This document shows, piece by piece, positions 44,640 through 57,330 of a stretch of 64,000 nt of DNA. Location: the NCBI GenBank assembly GCA_008360955.1, contig LUCM01004076.1, forward strand, positions 40,952 through 104,951, in the 5' to 3' direction. Made by a program: the position numbers and the translations under genes. Each line of letters starts with the position of its first letter. Positions within the stretch are counted from its first letter, which is position 1. The notes under the pieces were generated by a model that saw only the letters and a list, made by a program, of their open reading frames with translations, was not told where the DNA came from and searched no databases. Source of the stretch: Fasciolopsis buskii. Lineage: Eukaryota; Platyhelminthes; Trematoda; Plagiorchiida; Fasciolidae.

Positions 44640-46061
44640 TCGGTACCCTACGTCGACCTCACTTAACTACGGTTTCATTTTTTCCGAAAGACCTTGCCCA
44701 GTTGTTGGTAAAAGCGACAGTTGTTGACATCCTGTACCGTATCAAGTATCCCCAGCTATCTTTGAACGTGGCGGGGCCTTCAGCTCACTTTTGTTGGCGA
44801 ACTTCTTTAATTAGCCTGTTCCCTGCCACACAATGGAGGCACTCTGTAGTTTTCCCGGACCCAAAAAGAAACACGGGGTTTGAAGACACCAATTACAACT
44901 TAGTCAGTCGCACCCCATAAACTCCTGAATTATGGATGGATAGCTTTACCGCTTGCCTTCGGAAACGTAATGTTATTACCACTAAGTTACATGGATTTCT
45001 TTAAGATTAATCTTGCTCTGCTCGCACAGCTGGTCACTAGAAGCTCAAGAAAGTTGCTCTGAAGACTGCAATGTCAGCAATACTAACCCGACAGTGCCTG
45101 GCTGTGGGTTGTTGAATAAATTTCGGTACCACGGTACCGCCGACTCAGTCCTACCGTGGCTTTCATCACATCTGCTATCCGAAAACCAGATAGTTCGAGC
45201 GGACGGCTTCACATTTCAACCTAGATTACCCATCCTTGGCTTAATCCAGGGCCGCTTTATGGGGTCACTGCCCTTCTCTTTCTAAGCCACCGATGTCGTC
45301 GACATTATTCACAACGTTATCTCTTTTCCCTTTGTTATCTACACTTTTCTACTTGAAGCCTTGTCTTCCGGTAATAATAATATATCACAGGACTCAGCTC
45401 CACCCGATGTGCAGACAACCGACTGGTTGATGAAATTATCTGCCAGAGAAAACACCATCGTGAAGTATAAGTGTGTTGTACACGTACGAAAACTCAAGCC
45501 TGGTAAGCAGGACATCCCAGTTCGCTGTTATCTTCGCGATCGTGACTCACATCATTCCTGTTGCTTGAACCTCCCGGAACATGCTCTCACGCGGTTTGCA
45601 GAAGCAAGCATGAACTCAGGTTGAAAGAAAGAATGTTACATCTGTTTCGAACCAATATCTGACCCATTCTTTAGTGTTGCTCTCCAGTCTGTTCCAACAT
45701 TAGGTAGTGCGGGCAAATGGCCGTCGAAAACGCACAGCATGCCTTTACCGAAGAGTTGACCGGTGTCACTTCCAGCCTGAACTATCGGTAAAGGTGCGTG
45801 TTCCTGAGTTCAGCCCTTTTGTGACTTCCACGTGTAGGAGGAAATCTGATGCTGTGCAATAATATTACAGGTGACAGCCGTGTTTCTGCACCTCGCATTA
45901 GGAACTCACCAACATATTCTATTATAAATGCAGAGTTTATTATTCCTTTTTCAATACCAGAGACAGCTGCCAGAGCCAAATTCCTTATTGTTAAATATTC
46001 CCTTTCCGGAACAAAAGCCCCAAATGTTGTCTTTTTTATCGCCATCATAAGTCGCCCCTAA
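44640..46061 (+). mobile_element. CR1-clade LINE family B, 5'-truncated copy
   Basis: Starts within the linker (GGTTTCATTTTTTCCGAAAG, matching the copy near 60020). RT pieces follow: HSVVFPDPKRN and NYNLVSRTP at 44840-44920; LLNKFRYHGTADSVLPWLSS and GLIQGRFMGSLPF at 45110-45285; then, with the FADD segment missing or decayed, WLMKLSARENTIVKYKCVV and LNLPEHALTRF at 45430-45600. The C-terminal ITGDSRVSAPRIRNSPTYSI block is at 45849-46061. It is head-to-head with the minus-strand copy ending at 44400. Confidence 0.85.
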
Positions 46062-47817
46062 ACGTCTCTCTGTCTGGTTATCGCATTCGTTCTCATTTAT
46101 TATTATCGTCCCCAATCATCTGAAAATCGGGTTTTGCGGATGATGGATGACAACAGTTTGTCGGGCTTTAAAAAGGGGGTGAATATCATCACTCACAACA
46201 CCGTTTACTCTCGATTTTTCAATCCTATTCAGTGCATCTCTTCAACACACTCATTCCTCTCACTGCCAGACTTGAACGGATGTCTGAAGTTAGCACATCT
46301 TACCCACTTACGTACAGTTCCACGTGGGCTGCATCTCACCTCTCTTCTGACTTCTTAGGTGATCCCTTTTGCTTAGCAATTTGGCATGGATGCCCAATAC
46401 TTTACCGCCCTCACTGTGGGTGTAAGGGTCCCAACCTGCAAATTCATCGCTGCTGTCCCCCATCCGATTCCAGCAAAGTAGCTAATTTTTTTCTGAAACT
46501 CCTACCGGGCCTTCGAATATCCACTTCCATATTCGTCTCCATTTCTTACTCCACGTCACTGTATCTTTCCATTTTGAATGAGGTTTGCTTGGTGGCATCA
46601 ACTTTATCCTGCATGACAGAAGATCCTCTTCGGACAAAACTAAGTCCACATCTCTGGTTTTCTCCTCCCCTTAGAAATCCCCCTGTCAACCTCCCGTAAT
46701 AATGTCATAATTTCCTTTCGTGAGCAGGAAATCCATAGTATTTTTATCAAAATTTGTGTGCCTTCTGAAGTTTTCTGATTCAAACCTCCTGTTTCGCGCC
46801 ATGTCTAGAGTTACAGTTGCTTGGTTTCTTAGATTCGACTCTGTACGCCATGAATTCTTGCACTGTGGTTCTAGGTTTTCCAAAGTGCATCTCAGTCACT
46901 TCGGTAATTTTGCCAACTGCCGTTTTCTACAGCACTTCTCCTAAATGCCAGCCAATTTTCTTTTTACCAACGTGGGTAGTCACTTTACGCGTTAGTCCGG
47001 CCCGCCCACATCTCTGCGCACACGAGAATAGCGCCGGTTACCATTTGGACATTTTTATTTAGTTTCATTACTCGAACTATTATTATATAGCCTCCTAATT
47101 CACAGCTGATATGTCGTGCTATCCGTGCCGCTGCATGAGGCTTGGGAAGCAATGCCAGCGATATCTTTGATTCTCCTGCTTTTATTTCCGACAAAAATGC
47201 AGCGAGACTTCATTAAAAGACACAAAATATTTGGCAGTTTCAAAAGTTTATGTCCAACAGAAGCCCGACTAATAGGATGGTGTCACAACATTTATTAGCT
47301 AGATCTCCTAACATAAAGTCAGTTTATGGGGAAGGCGTTATTCCGAGTTCCTCTCCGGCCATCTATCTCAGTTCTGTGCAGTTCAACTTTGCATCACGAT
47401 TTCTAGCAACCCTTAAGCTAATAACCGTTGACATGGAATATTTGGGAACGTCTTTGCCAAAGCGACCCGGTTAGAATATTTTCAGCGGGGATCACGGTAA
47501 GTTTCCATCAAGATAATATAGGGTGGCAAGACAAACAATCTATCGCACCTCCAATATCCAGCATGATCCAGCCAAAAATCTACTGATCCTCTTCCGTAGG
47601 CCCTCGGCTGAGCCTGGTACACATCTAAAGTCCCGATTCACTCACCCAACGTCCAACCGAAGGCACTCAGGTGCAACCCCAAAGCACTCCCGGTGCACAC
47701 TGATTGGCCAGATGCGCGACTGGCAATGGTACCCACAGAATGTCGGAGCGCTAGCCACGGTCACACCGTGGTGACAACCGACAGCATGCAGGGGTGAATT
47801 TCAGTCGGATATACAAT
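46062..47817. other. No gene recognised
   Basis: The part up to about 46400 could be 3' UTR of the family B copy. A 155-codon plus-strand frame at 46232-46699 is the longest unassigned frame in this interval; it is Ser/Leu-rich, with no motif that I recognise. Several shorter frames on both strands near 46690-47060 overlap one another. No RNA gene was seen. Confidence 0.35.
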
Positions 47818-49260
47818 ATAAAATGTATATTTCTCGCTTTGCGAGATGCATGCGCAAGGCAAGATCAATTTTTTACATAGATGATGCACAGGAAATACGG
47901 AAGATATAAATCGAAGCGACAGGGGGTGAGAGCGACCTCTAGTAATTTAAAAGGTTTGATTTTGTATATTCTTTGACATACGAGAGTCATGGGCAAGATA
48001 AAATCAAAATTAGGCCAGGAAGGCACAGTGAAGACACGGAAAACGGAAACCAAACACAATACAATGTGGTTTCGTTCACAAGATCATAACAGGCAATGTG
48101 GTTTTCCGAGCAGTGGGCTTTAATTCAAAGCTAGGTAATGGTTCGAAAAGATTTTTCTGTGGCTGATTTCCAGTCCTGCTCTGCGAGTTATATTGTTTGA
48201 ATGCAACAAAGGTGCGTACCGCGGGCGCAAAATATGGCTGGGGGCAATGGCTGTCGCCGCTCGTTGGCCGGGGTACTCGATAATCAAGATAGTTATATGG
48301 TGGAGATGAGGATCAGTATGGACGCGATAACGGAATGGCAATGAGCGGAAGCTAGATTGGATATCAAAAAAGGCAGTACAAAACTCGAAAATTCTGAAGG
48401 CACAGCCCGCTAAACAAGGAAAGCGGCGACAATGGATGGGAATTGTGCCATCGTAATACTAATACATGAGGTTTGTTTCGAGCAATCTTGCGATCATAAA
48501 TTTGGGCTTGGTCTAGAGACGAAGGTGGCGTTGGAAAAGAAGAAGAACCGGAGTCAAATGGGTCAATGTCTGGTGGACTCGTGTGAAGAACTGTTACCAG
48601 GAACATCGGTCTATTGCCAAATTCCGCAGACCAGAATAGAGGTTGATGAAAAATGACGGTCCGCAGCTGTTTTCGGATGTCAATATGCATTGTGAATGTC
48701 GGTTTATATCAGATGCCAATAAAAATGCTGTCGATTCGTGAGTCCATTTTGTAAGGTTTTGGCAAAAGAATTTGGGGAGGAGCATGAGGAAGCCAGTACA
48801 AAACGGTGCACGTGAACACAAGAGCTGGAGTGCTGTTTACCACAACAGTGCTATTGGGTGGGACCGACCCAGTGCTGGCCACCCAACCTGAAAAACACCG
48901 TTAGAGGGTGAACGCAGGAGGTGTAATCCGCCAACCCAGCTGCACCCGCACACCGCTGCAGCCGAGCTGCCCGCCCGATGTGCGCCGGCCAAAGCGGTGG
49001 ATATGACCGCGCCCCGCACTATTGTGGTAACGCCCACGTGCTCGTGGTGTGGTGGAAGGAATTCGAGCACGGTATGGTAAGAGATACATCGTCTTTCCAG
49101 AATCGGATAATCGCCAGAGAATTGGGGAATTGTTTCTATTCAAACAGGACTATGAGGCCTGGCCTAGCTGCCAGCTGCAGATTAAGGGGCGATCGATCTT
49201 ACAAGCAGCTCAGAGAGGGAAGTTACTAGGGCGCATAGTACAATTCAAAATATACGGAAG
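47818..49260 (-). repeat. Composite repeat, minus-strand copy
   Basis: Read on the minus strand this is the counterpart of 62040-63400. About 670 bp (49033-48364) is highly similar to 62322-62990, including GCGGGGCGCGGTCATATCC and TGTTTTTCAGGTTGGGTGG. At TTTTTTGATATC the similarity drops to that of old copies, and the remainder (48362-47945) is the diverged module seen at 35.7 and 63.0 kb. A further 3' end lies at 47818-47940 with the perfect stem TCTCGC, TTT, GCGAGA (47830-47844) and GTATATT. So two 3' ends are nested. Frames in the 670-bp part are open on the minus strand (48690-48364) but match no family. Confidence 0.85.
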
Positions 49261-49899
49261 GTGACTGAGGAAGCTGGGTTTTCTTGTTTATAGACATAAA
49301 TATATATATGTATTTAAATAGGTGGGCTGGCTAGCCTATTGTGTGGATCGTCTGCGCTATGAGTAAACAGGATGAAACGGTATTTGATAGGATCGTCTAC
49401 ACTGTGAGTAATGAGAATGAGCCGGATCTCAAGGTCTTCAAATGTTACTCGAGACAGTCTTGCACGACACAAAGGTAATCGGGCGTAAAACTATCTCCAT
49501 CATAAAGATGCTACATCCTCGCCCGGAACGCTTAACTCCATAATAAATCCTTTTCCTATCATCTCTCCTCTGAATGGTAAGTTTTAACTTCCTGTCTTTT
49601 TTCCATAGGTGCGTAATTTTTCCTTATGGATCACTGCCTACATGCTGCCTTATAGTGTGGCGAGCCGCCAGGAATCTATTATTACTCCGCAAGTACCCCT
49701 GCGTTATCCTCTGTCCGGGCATTTTCCAAACAATACGCGAATACATTATATTCCCGAGTGACCAGCTATGTAAATTCACACCTCCCTCCTCATGCCGAAT
49801 ATACTGCTCCCTGCGAACCCAATGGTCTAAGAACCAACAGGCGATTTCTGAAAGTTCGTCAAAGGAATTCAGGGGTCTATCTACCCTCAAAGCTATTGC

Positions 49900-50950
49900 T
49901 TATAAATGAAAGTTCAATCATGAGTGAACATCTTGCATAATCCCGTCTAGATGAATGCGACTTCATTCTAATAAATGGAATCTAGTTGACGGATCCGTCT
50001 AGTATGAACAAAAATGCTACAGCTGGTAATTATCACCTTTTCAAAATTTGAGTTCACGAACAAGGAGGGGGATCCCTGGTGTACATCAGAGACCATCTCT
50101 GGAACTCACACCTTCATCATTCTAATCTCAAAGCTATGGATGAACCTGTATGGCTTAAAATGGACGTATAAAGACAGGAATTGATATTGGGTTGTATCTG
50201 TTGCTCCGTTGGTGAGAAATCTGATGGCTTTTTCCTTATCTGAACATTAAGCCTTTTGAATAACATCCCGGATGCCGAAAACTATAAACTGGAAACCTCA
50301 AAGCTTCCGAAGTGTTTTGACCTTCCTACTCGGTCTTTCGCAGCCTCTCGCATCCAAAGAATGTGGTATACCTAGGGGAACATAATCAGCATACCCACGT
50401 CACACGAGGTGCAATATCAATCTCAATTTGGTTTCATCATTCGGACTAACTAAAGCAACATTAACGGTCGAGAACAACCTTCTGGATAGTGACCACTTGT
50501 CGAAGGCATTCTGTTAATCACATACTAACATTTTTCCTATAGCAGCCATCCACGATAGGCCATTTAGAAGAGGTTGCCGGAAAGCATTACCCGCTTTGGT
50601 TCGCGCCCAAAACTAGGACAACATTTTGCTTACCTTTACTTCCAGCCAGCTGCCCACGGGCTAAATGTGTTTCTGAGAAATGGTCTAGACCGAATCATTC
50701 AAAAATAGCGTCGAGCAGTAGGCCACAAAGAGAATAAGCTTACTGTTGTACAGTGTAAACTTTTGAAGCTAGGAAAAAATTATAAAAAACAAGAGAATTT
50801 CGGACGCAGTTCCGGTCAAGCCTCGTTGTGTGCACCCCAAGACAGTATTCCGAATACCTTCCTCGTCAACAATAACTGGAAACCAGTAATAACCAAGAAA
50901 CCGGAAGTTGGGGCAAAGGGGGTGGGAGGCGAAACTCATGAATTATAATT
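49900..50950 (+). mobile_element. CR1-clade endonuclease fragment
   Basis: Plus-strand frames broken by stops read CDFILINGI, AGNYHLFKI, EQGGGSLVYIRDHLWNSHLH and MDEPVWLKMDV, then ELILGCICCSV. This is the central endonuclease block of CR1 elements (GYxLFRxDR…GGGSLIYIRD…xxVWxxV…LxxGCIYRxP). No GDFN motif or RT was found afterwards, though basic linker-like sequence continues to about 50950. Confidence 0.7.
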
Positions 50951-52389
50951 CTTATCACACTTGCTGAAAGAGTGCTGCTTGCCTCGTTCTTACGAGTCTG
51001 CCTCCTTTCTTTGAATGCACCTCCCGTTTTCCAACAAACCAATAAAACCGCCCTTCGGGTCATCATAATCGGGTCATTGTCACTTCGTTCAACCACATTC
51101 AATAATTTTCCCCCAGTGGCAAAATAATACTACACTTGGCAGCCTGGCACTTTTTCCACCGCTGGCAGTAGGGCTACTAAGCTGCCCCACCCCTCTCCTC
51201 CGTAAGTGCTAGCACTAATGCCCCGTTTAAAAATTTAATTTTGGCTTGCCCTTCTTGAGGGCCGTCGTCGTCCACGCGCACTCGCTTACTGTGCCGCATT
51301 CTAATTTATCTTCTTAATCGCACTAACAAGATTTTAGCTCTCAAATGTCTTATAAGTAACCCTCGCCAAGAACGTCGCTCTCTTCTCATCGCCATTGTGC
51401 TTACCGCATCAACTTTCCCATGCCATCCTCCTTACAACAATTTGGACAAAACTACTGCACATTTCACGGACCCCCGTACGTCTTTCCTTAATTTTAACGG
51501 GTTTCAGTCTTGTTGTTGAACATCGCCCCTGGATTGCCGTGCATTTCATTTAAGTAGCAGCAAAATAGACAAAAGCGGCAGCTCTAATTTATTGACATCT
51601 CATCAAAAATTGTTCATTTTGCTTAGCCGAAATCCTCCTGATTCCGTCCCTATATTGCATTGATCTGTATTTTGTCATGTGCCCATCCGTCGCTCATCCA
51701 GACCTTCCTCTTTTATATTATTTGCCCTAGCCGAATATTCAGGCCATTCTTTGTAAGTGCATGAAAAATTAACTTTTGGACCATTCCACAATAATTAATT
51801 TTGACTTAGCTAGCCAATTTGTTCGCGAACGCTTCTGTACTGCACGTGGTCAACGCTGTCGCTCTATTTATCTCGTTTTACTATTAGCTACATACAGCAG
51901 CCCGCCCTTTTGCTCCCCCATTTACCGATTTCCACGCTTATCACCGCCATTCTGCAGCACAAAATAAACAGGACATATAGATCTTTTGGTATCTTTGCCT
52001 TCTCGTAGAAGTTCCCAGGTTTTCTACCACCGTTTTAGTCGCCGTCGACGTTACCGTAGTTTGTTAGTTTCATTTCCATTTTAAATTAAATGAACCGTTT
52101 TTTGATTCTAATTTATTCACTGTACGCCCGCCTAAGTTTTTCTTTGACGCCTTGCCCAGCATTTCGCCTCCTCAGTACTGTCACCAACACAAAATTAGTT
52201 TAGATGCCGTTTTATTATTTCCAACAAGCTCTTGGCCCATGTTTCTCCATTTGTGATTTGCCACACCTGCTGGCCTTTCTAAATATCCCTTTAATCACAG
52301 GTATACACTGTATTATATGACTCTCTTTATCAGTAGATCCAAGCCTCAGATCCTAAACAAATTCGGTCCCCTTTAAAAATGGGGCTTTT
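50951..52389. other. No gene recognised
   Basis: AT- and pyrimidine-rich sequence with short frames. The right part may be 5' UTR of the CR1-A copy that follows, by position only. Confidence 0.35.
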
Positions 52390-55300
52390 TAAGCATAATC
52401 GCAAGAAGCCTACAGCTGTTGGACACAATGTCCACATGCTCACTTCCCATCCGCTGGTCTTCAAGGTGCATTATTCGTATTGCGGATGTGTCCGTGAGGA
52501 CTAACAATAGAGCAAGGAAATTAAAGAGGACCATCCACGAGTTAACCGATAAAATCTGACTGATGGAGCCAGTGACCGCAAACTGCGTCCTATCGCCTAC
52601 GTCATCAAACGCCTGAAAATCCAGCACGCGAACATTTCCAAGTTTCTTTTAGGCCAATGACTTACTTTCCTCATAAACTGCCCAAGGAAAACCAAAAGCG
52701 CCTGATGCTGAGTTTCTAGTGTTTCCGATTGCATTCGATTTGACATACTCAGAAACGCCGTTATCCCGGCTTGCACTACGACAGGACACCCTTGCAAATA
52801 ATTTATATTGGGCAAATAAGTTTTGAGCCGATCTTGCTCAGCAGCATTTTGATTCTTCGATCCCGCTTTTTAAATGTAGCTTTTGACGGGTCCGGTTGTG
52901 GAATTCTCATCTGCTCCCTTCAAGTTCATTAAAAGTACTCGGGACAGGGGGACTACTTAGCGGGGGCTCTTAGACAGCATAGGAGCAAAAACCCAAAAAC
53001 GGTCTTACCGTGGGTAAATTCGCCCAAGCCCCCCGGCATAGCTAGGACCCCATTGTCAAGACTGGCCAATGTAGCCTCATATTTGCCACAGGCAAGTTTT
53101 GACTAAGATAACTCATCATGGTGTTTACCACCAACCCCCAAAGACCTCCACATATAGCCCCCGTTCTCCTCTCTCTCAGTAGGCCTTAAAGACCCTTTCG
53201 TCTTATGAACCTGGAATGTCTGTCATCACTCACAATTCACTGTGTTCCATCCGGATACCTAAGGCGCCAGTTACTGATGGAGAACCTGCGATTATACCCG
53301 CCATGAGCAACATATCACTTCCCGATGGATCAACGACGTCGTAAGCATACGGGCCTCAAAAATACCCAAACCTCCCGCTCGGGCGTTTCATGGTAAATCT
53401 TATCACTTTGCCGTCTAAACTGCTTAGATCTGGCGGTGTCTACTTACCCCTGCATGCCTGCTCTTTTGCGATGACCAAACTGTTATCGCCGAGAGAATCT
53501 TTTACGCTTGAAGATAACTACAGAATTACATAGGAGATTTAAAAACCCCAGAATTGCACCAGTCGTCCCCGTTCAGGCCCAGCGCTGATGCAACAGACTG
53601 GCCAGCATCCCTGTCCATGGCCCCCTCTGGCTTAACTCCGCCACATAGTAACACAGTCACCAACCCCTGTTTGTGAGCCCTACGGCTAAAACAGATGGAC
53701 CGATTCCCATCGCGCAGTGCCTTTCTTCATGCCTATCCAGCCAGAAATTTTCCTTTTCCCCCTCCCTCCTGAATTGGTGGCTTTTTATTATTCCCAACCC
53801 TCACCCGCTCCCCCATTCCTGCTCCCTGTCTTTCCTCCAAGAACTTTGAGCTGCTCACATACTAGTATAAGGAAGAGTGTCGTGTACTCTCCGCCTACGT
53901 CACCTCTACCTTCACCTGCTACACCTCCCTCAGCATCTACTAAATAATCCTGCGCATCTAGTTCTGTTGTTTCTGACTCTTAAGCTCCATCCTTCCACAA
54001 TTGCAACTTCGCAACTCATCTTTCCCCGGCGGGAACGTAGATCCCTTTTTGTGCTAATCAAATGTCTTTCTATCCTAAATAGATTCAGTCTCTTAAGAAA
54101 CTTTGCTGAGTCTGTCTGCATGGATATTATCCTCATCACTGAAATGGGATTCCTAAAAGCGCAACTTCTCTTGTGGAATACAAATATTTTATTGGTGGTG
54201 AAAAGGATCTCCATGAGAGCGATTTACTTGCTTTTGTAAGGTAGGGCCTAAAAACTTCCCTTCTGAAGCATCCCGTACTTAAACAGATCCAAAAATCTGT
54301 ATTACTCGTTTCCAAGTTATTGGCCTGTGTTATCCGTATAGTTTTATTTTTTGTCTTCCGAATCAAATTGAAATAGATCTTCGACTGAGAGGGTGAATCT
54401 GACCACCTTTGCTCCCTCCCATGAATGTCCAAAACTAATGCCGGAAAAATCAGTGTTTCTGGAGTATATTGGTTGAAGATCACAACACCGCAGTACCCAA
54501 GCATCTTTCGTCTTGCGCTTACGTCTTGGTGAATGGGTTTAGCATCCGAGGTCACCAACCAGCAATAAAAATCTTCTAGACCTCATCTTCACACAAACTT
54601 ATGACCACATCATGGCTTGCTTTTTAAGCAAGATCCCAAGGAGTGGCAACATGGCAGTTCATGATGGAGCTCGAATCTGTGCCTCTCCCCTTAACGAATT
54701 TTTTCATACAACTCACCCATATCTTCTAAACTGACAGCTCCCTTTCTGTCGAGTACACAAACTTCATTGTAAAAACGTTTTCCTTGCGACTTACACATAG
54801 TGTTGCAGAAAAGTTTTATTCAAAAATAGCAAACTGCCTCTCGAAACTGACCATTGATGGACAAACGGTCGAAAAAATCTTCACAATTTTCCCTTCGAAA
54901 GTCAATGTTTGAATCACAAAGACAATTTTCATTGGCATATGACTTTGCCTAGTTCGCTGTTTGGCGTCGCCTGTCCGACACTTTCTAGCGCTTAAGTGAA
55001 TTTCTTTTATAGGAAGACGAACCTTAAGCAAGGCAACATCAGAGACATCCTATGAAATTTTGGAAACCCTATGAATTAAGATCCCATGACGGCAAGCTTG
55101 TCGCGCACTCACCGATTATGCCGGATGGAAACTCCGCGATAACCGAAAACATTCTGACGTATTCAACCGAAATTTTGCTTCTTCAGTGGCCCCGGCTTCA
55201 GTCAATGATCTACCGCAACCATGAAACCGGAATAAACCTGATTTATCTATTATATTCTCTGACGTTAAGACCACCTTGATAGTATCAAGCCGAGGATTCG

Positions 55301-57330
55301 CCTAGGCCCTGAATGCACCCGTTCGGCAGATGTTTCTAGTGGTAACCCTGCCTTATCCTCGCCATCGCTCAACCTCTTTATAAGTTCAATAAACCCTACA
55401 GTATTTCCAGTTAACTAGAGATGATCTATAATAATTCCTTGCCGTAAAAATGGATCTTTGCGTGAGTTGTTCAATTTTGTGCCCCTGAACACAAGCCGGT
55501 TTTCTCCAGGGTGATGAAGATATTGTGCAAAATTTGCAACTTGGACTTTCCTTTATCCTTCGCTGTCCCTAGTCCCAGACTGCACGGCTTCCCCCACTCC
55601 CGCTCGTCCTCCTGCTGTCTTGTTGACTTTCTTAACCATCCAATCAACCTAGCAGATCGAGGTGCAGCTTTGTAGTCAATTGCCTTGATATGTCTAGGGC
55701 CTTTGACCGGGTCCCTCAACCGCAATCCATACCTAAAGTCACCTCCGTCGGTATCAATGAGTCTCCTATATCCTGGCCATCGTCTTAAATAACACAAAGA
55801 CAGCAAGTAGCCTACAGAAACAGCATTACCTTTACTGATAAACCTGTTGCTAGCAGCTTTATACAGGATATTGTACTAGGTCCGTTGTTATACCTTCTGT
55901 AGATTTTTGAGTGACTAATTTGTATTTCACAGTGTCCAGTTTCTGTTAGCTGATGACAGGAATAGCTCACTCTCTTAGGCCCCAGGAAGCAAGTACCGTG
56001 GTTAAAGAAATAAGCACTGAATTGTTTGATTTGGGCAGCTGTTGTACTTCCTGAATGATGAGCTTCTCTAATCACATATGGGTTTACCTTACCTAATGGG
56101 TCAATTTTGCCAAGCAGAGATCCAAAAATTCAGAATCTTGGTCTTAACTACTCGGTCTCCATATATTTTCCAAGGCATGTGGTCATTCACTCGCCTGAAT
56201 CTAGGGGAAATATAAGTCCAATTTTTTCGCACGTTAACACCGTCCAACAATGTTTGCTGTATTTCTAAAGTACGCATTTGACCATTCCCTCAGTATGGCA
56301 CGTTGATACACTCCGGCATTTAAAATTCAGACAAGATTTTCACCGAAAATATTGATAGGTGTTTCATCAAGGAAATTTTAGGTTGATCGGCGGTTTCAAG
56401 CTAAAAAGAACGTTGTTCATCCCTCAGAACTGAGTCACTCTGTCTTCGCCGCCTGAAAATTAAGCCAGCTTTTTTGCTTAACCTGGTGAACAGACATTCG
56501 TTCTCTATCCACTTAGCTGAACTCTGGTGTTTTAGCCTCTACCGTGTCCGTAAGAGGCCTTCAAAAGTCTACACACATTACAGAGTCCTCTTCGAAGGCA
56601 CCTTTCTTTCTTGTTGCTTATTCCATGATTCGAACTAACGCTCAATGAAACTCGTCGCACATGGAATTAATCTAACTTTGAAGCTGCCATTATTACCCAC
56701 CTAAGCCTCACCCAAGTTCTTCAAACGGGTAACACCCATCGCTCAGGATAGCGTGCTTTTGCCTCATCCGCTGTTCAGACCTAGGTCTGGTTTCAGCAAA
56801 CAAGGTAACAGAATGACATTGGATTTTATGTCGAGTTTACCGTCTCATGAAAGTCAAGTCTCTGTTCGCTTTACTTCCCTTCTACTGTCCTTAGCTAGTC
56901 ACTATCTTCTTTTTGAGAAGCAATGCATGTCATTCGTCCTCAGTGCTCCCACCAATTCACTATTTGCTTTCTACCTGAACCATTTCTGACGTACCTGTAC
57001 AAGACGGTTGCTTTTTCTCCTTTTCGTTTACACCTCCCAGAATCTGGAACATAAAGCAGCAACAAGTCGCCATGTTTCCCCACAGGTCAAGGTTTACTCA
57101 CATAACGTACCTGAAAGTCGATGAATGAGTAACGAAGTGTGAATAGACATTGGTCACGCGTTCAACCGCACCCATTTTACTCCTCCGTCTGGTCGCTTAT
57201 CCCCACTTTTAAATCCTATAGCCATGTGCGGTGAAACGTCTGGCTGCAATACAAACAAGGCCATAACTTATATAGACGGAGGAAACAGACCACCCCCATG
57301 CAGTTGCGAAAAAGTTGTGAGCATGCGGGA
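52390..57330 (+). mobile_element. CR1-clade LINE family A, copy 2, strongly decayed
   Basis: Collinear with the copy at 28-34 kb but far more mutated. ORF1 is seen at 52470-52620 (IADVSVRTNNRARKLKRTIH, ELTDKI) and 52720-52860. The proline-rich ORF2 start is at 53717-53947. The endonuclease start is in frame 53877-54239 (LIKCLSILNRFSLLRNFAES, DIILITE). Linker and RT are at 54800-56050 (SRSSSCCLVDFLNHPINLAD, FLLADDRNSSLS for FADDIKI). The C-terminus is at 56400-56780, and the 3' UTR matches to about 57330 (CAGACCACCCCC). No domain is intact. Confidence 0.85.

Noticed and set aside
46232..46699. 155-codon plus-strand frame as a gene
   Set aside because: Its composition is Ser/Leu-rich with no recognisable domain or splice-like context; it is left as unassigned.
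54136..54558. 140-codon minus-strand frame
   Set aside because: It overlaps the plus-strand CR1-A endonuclease and has no motif of its own.
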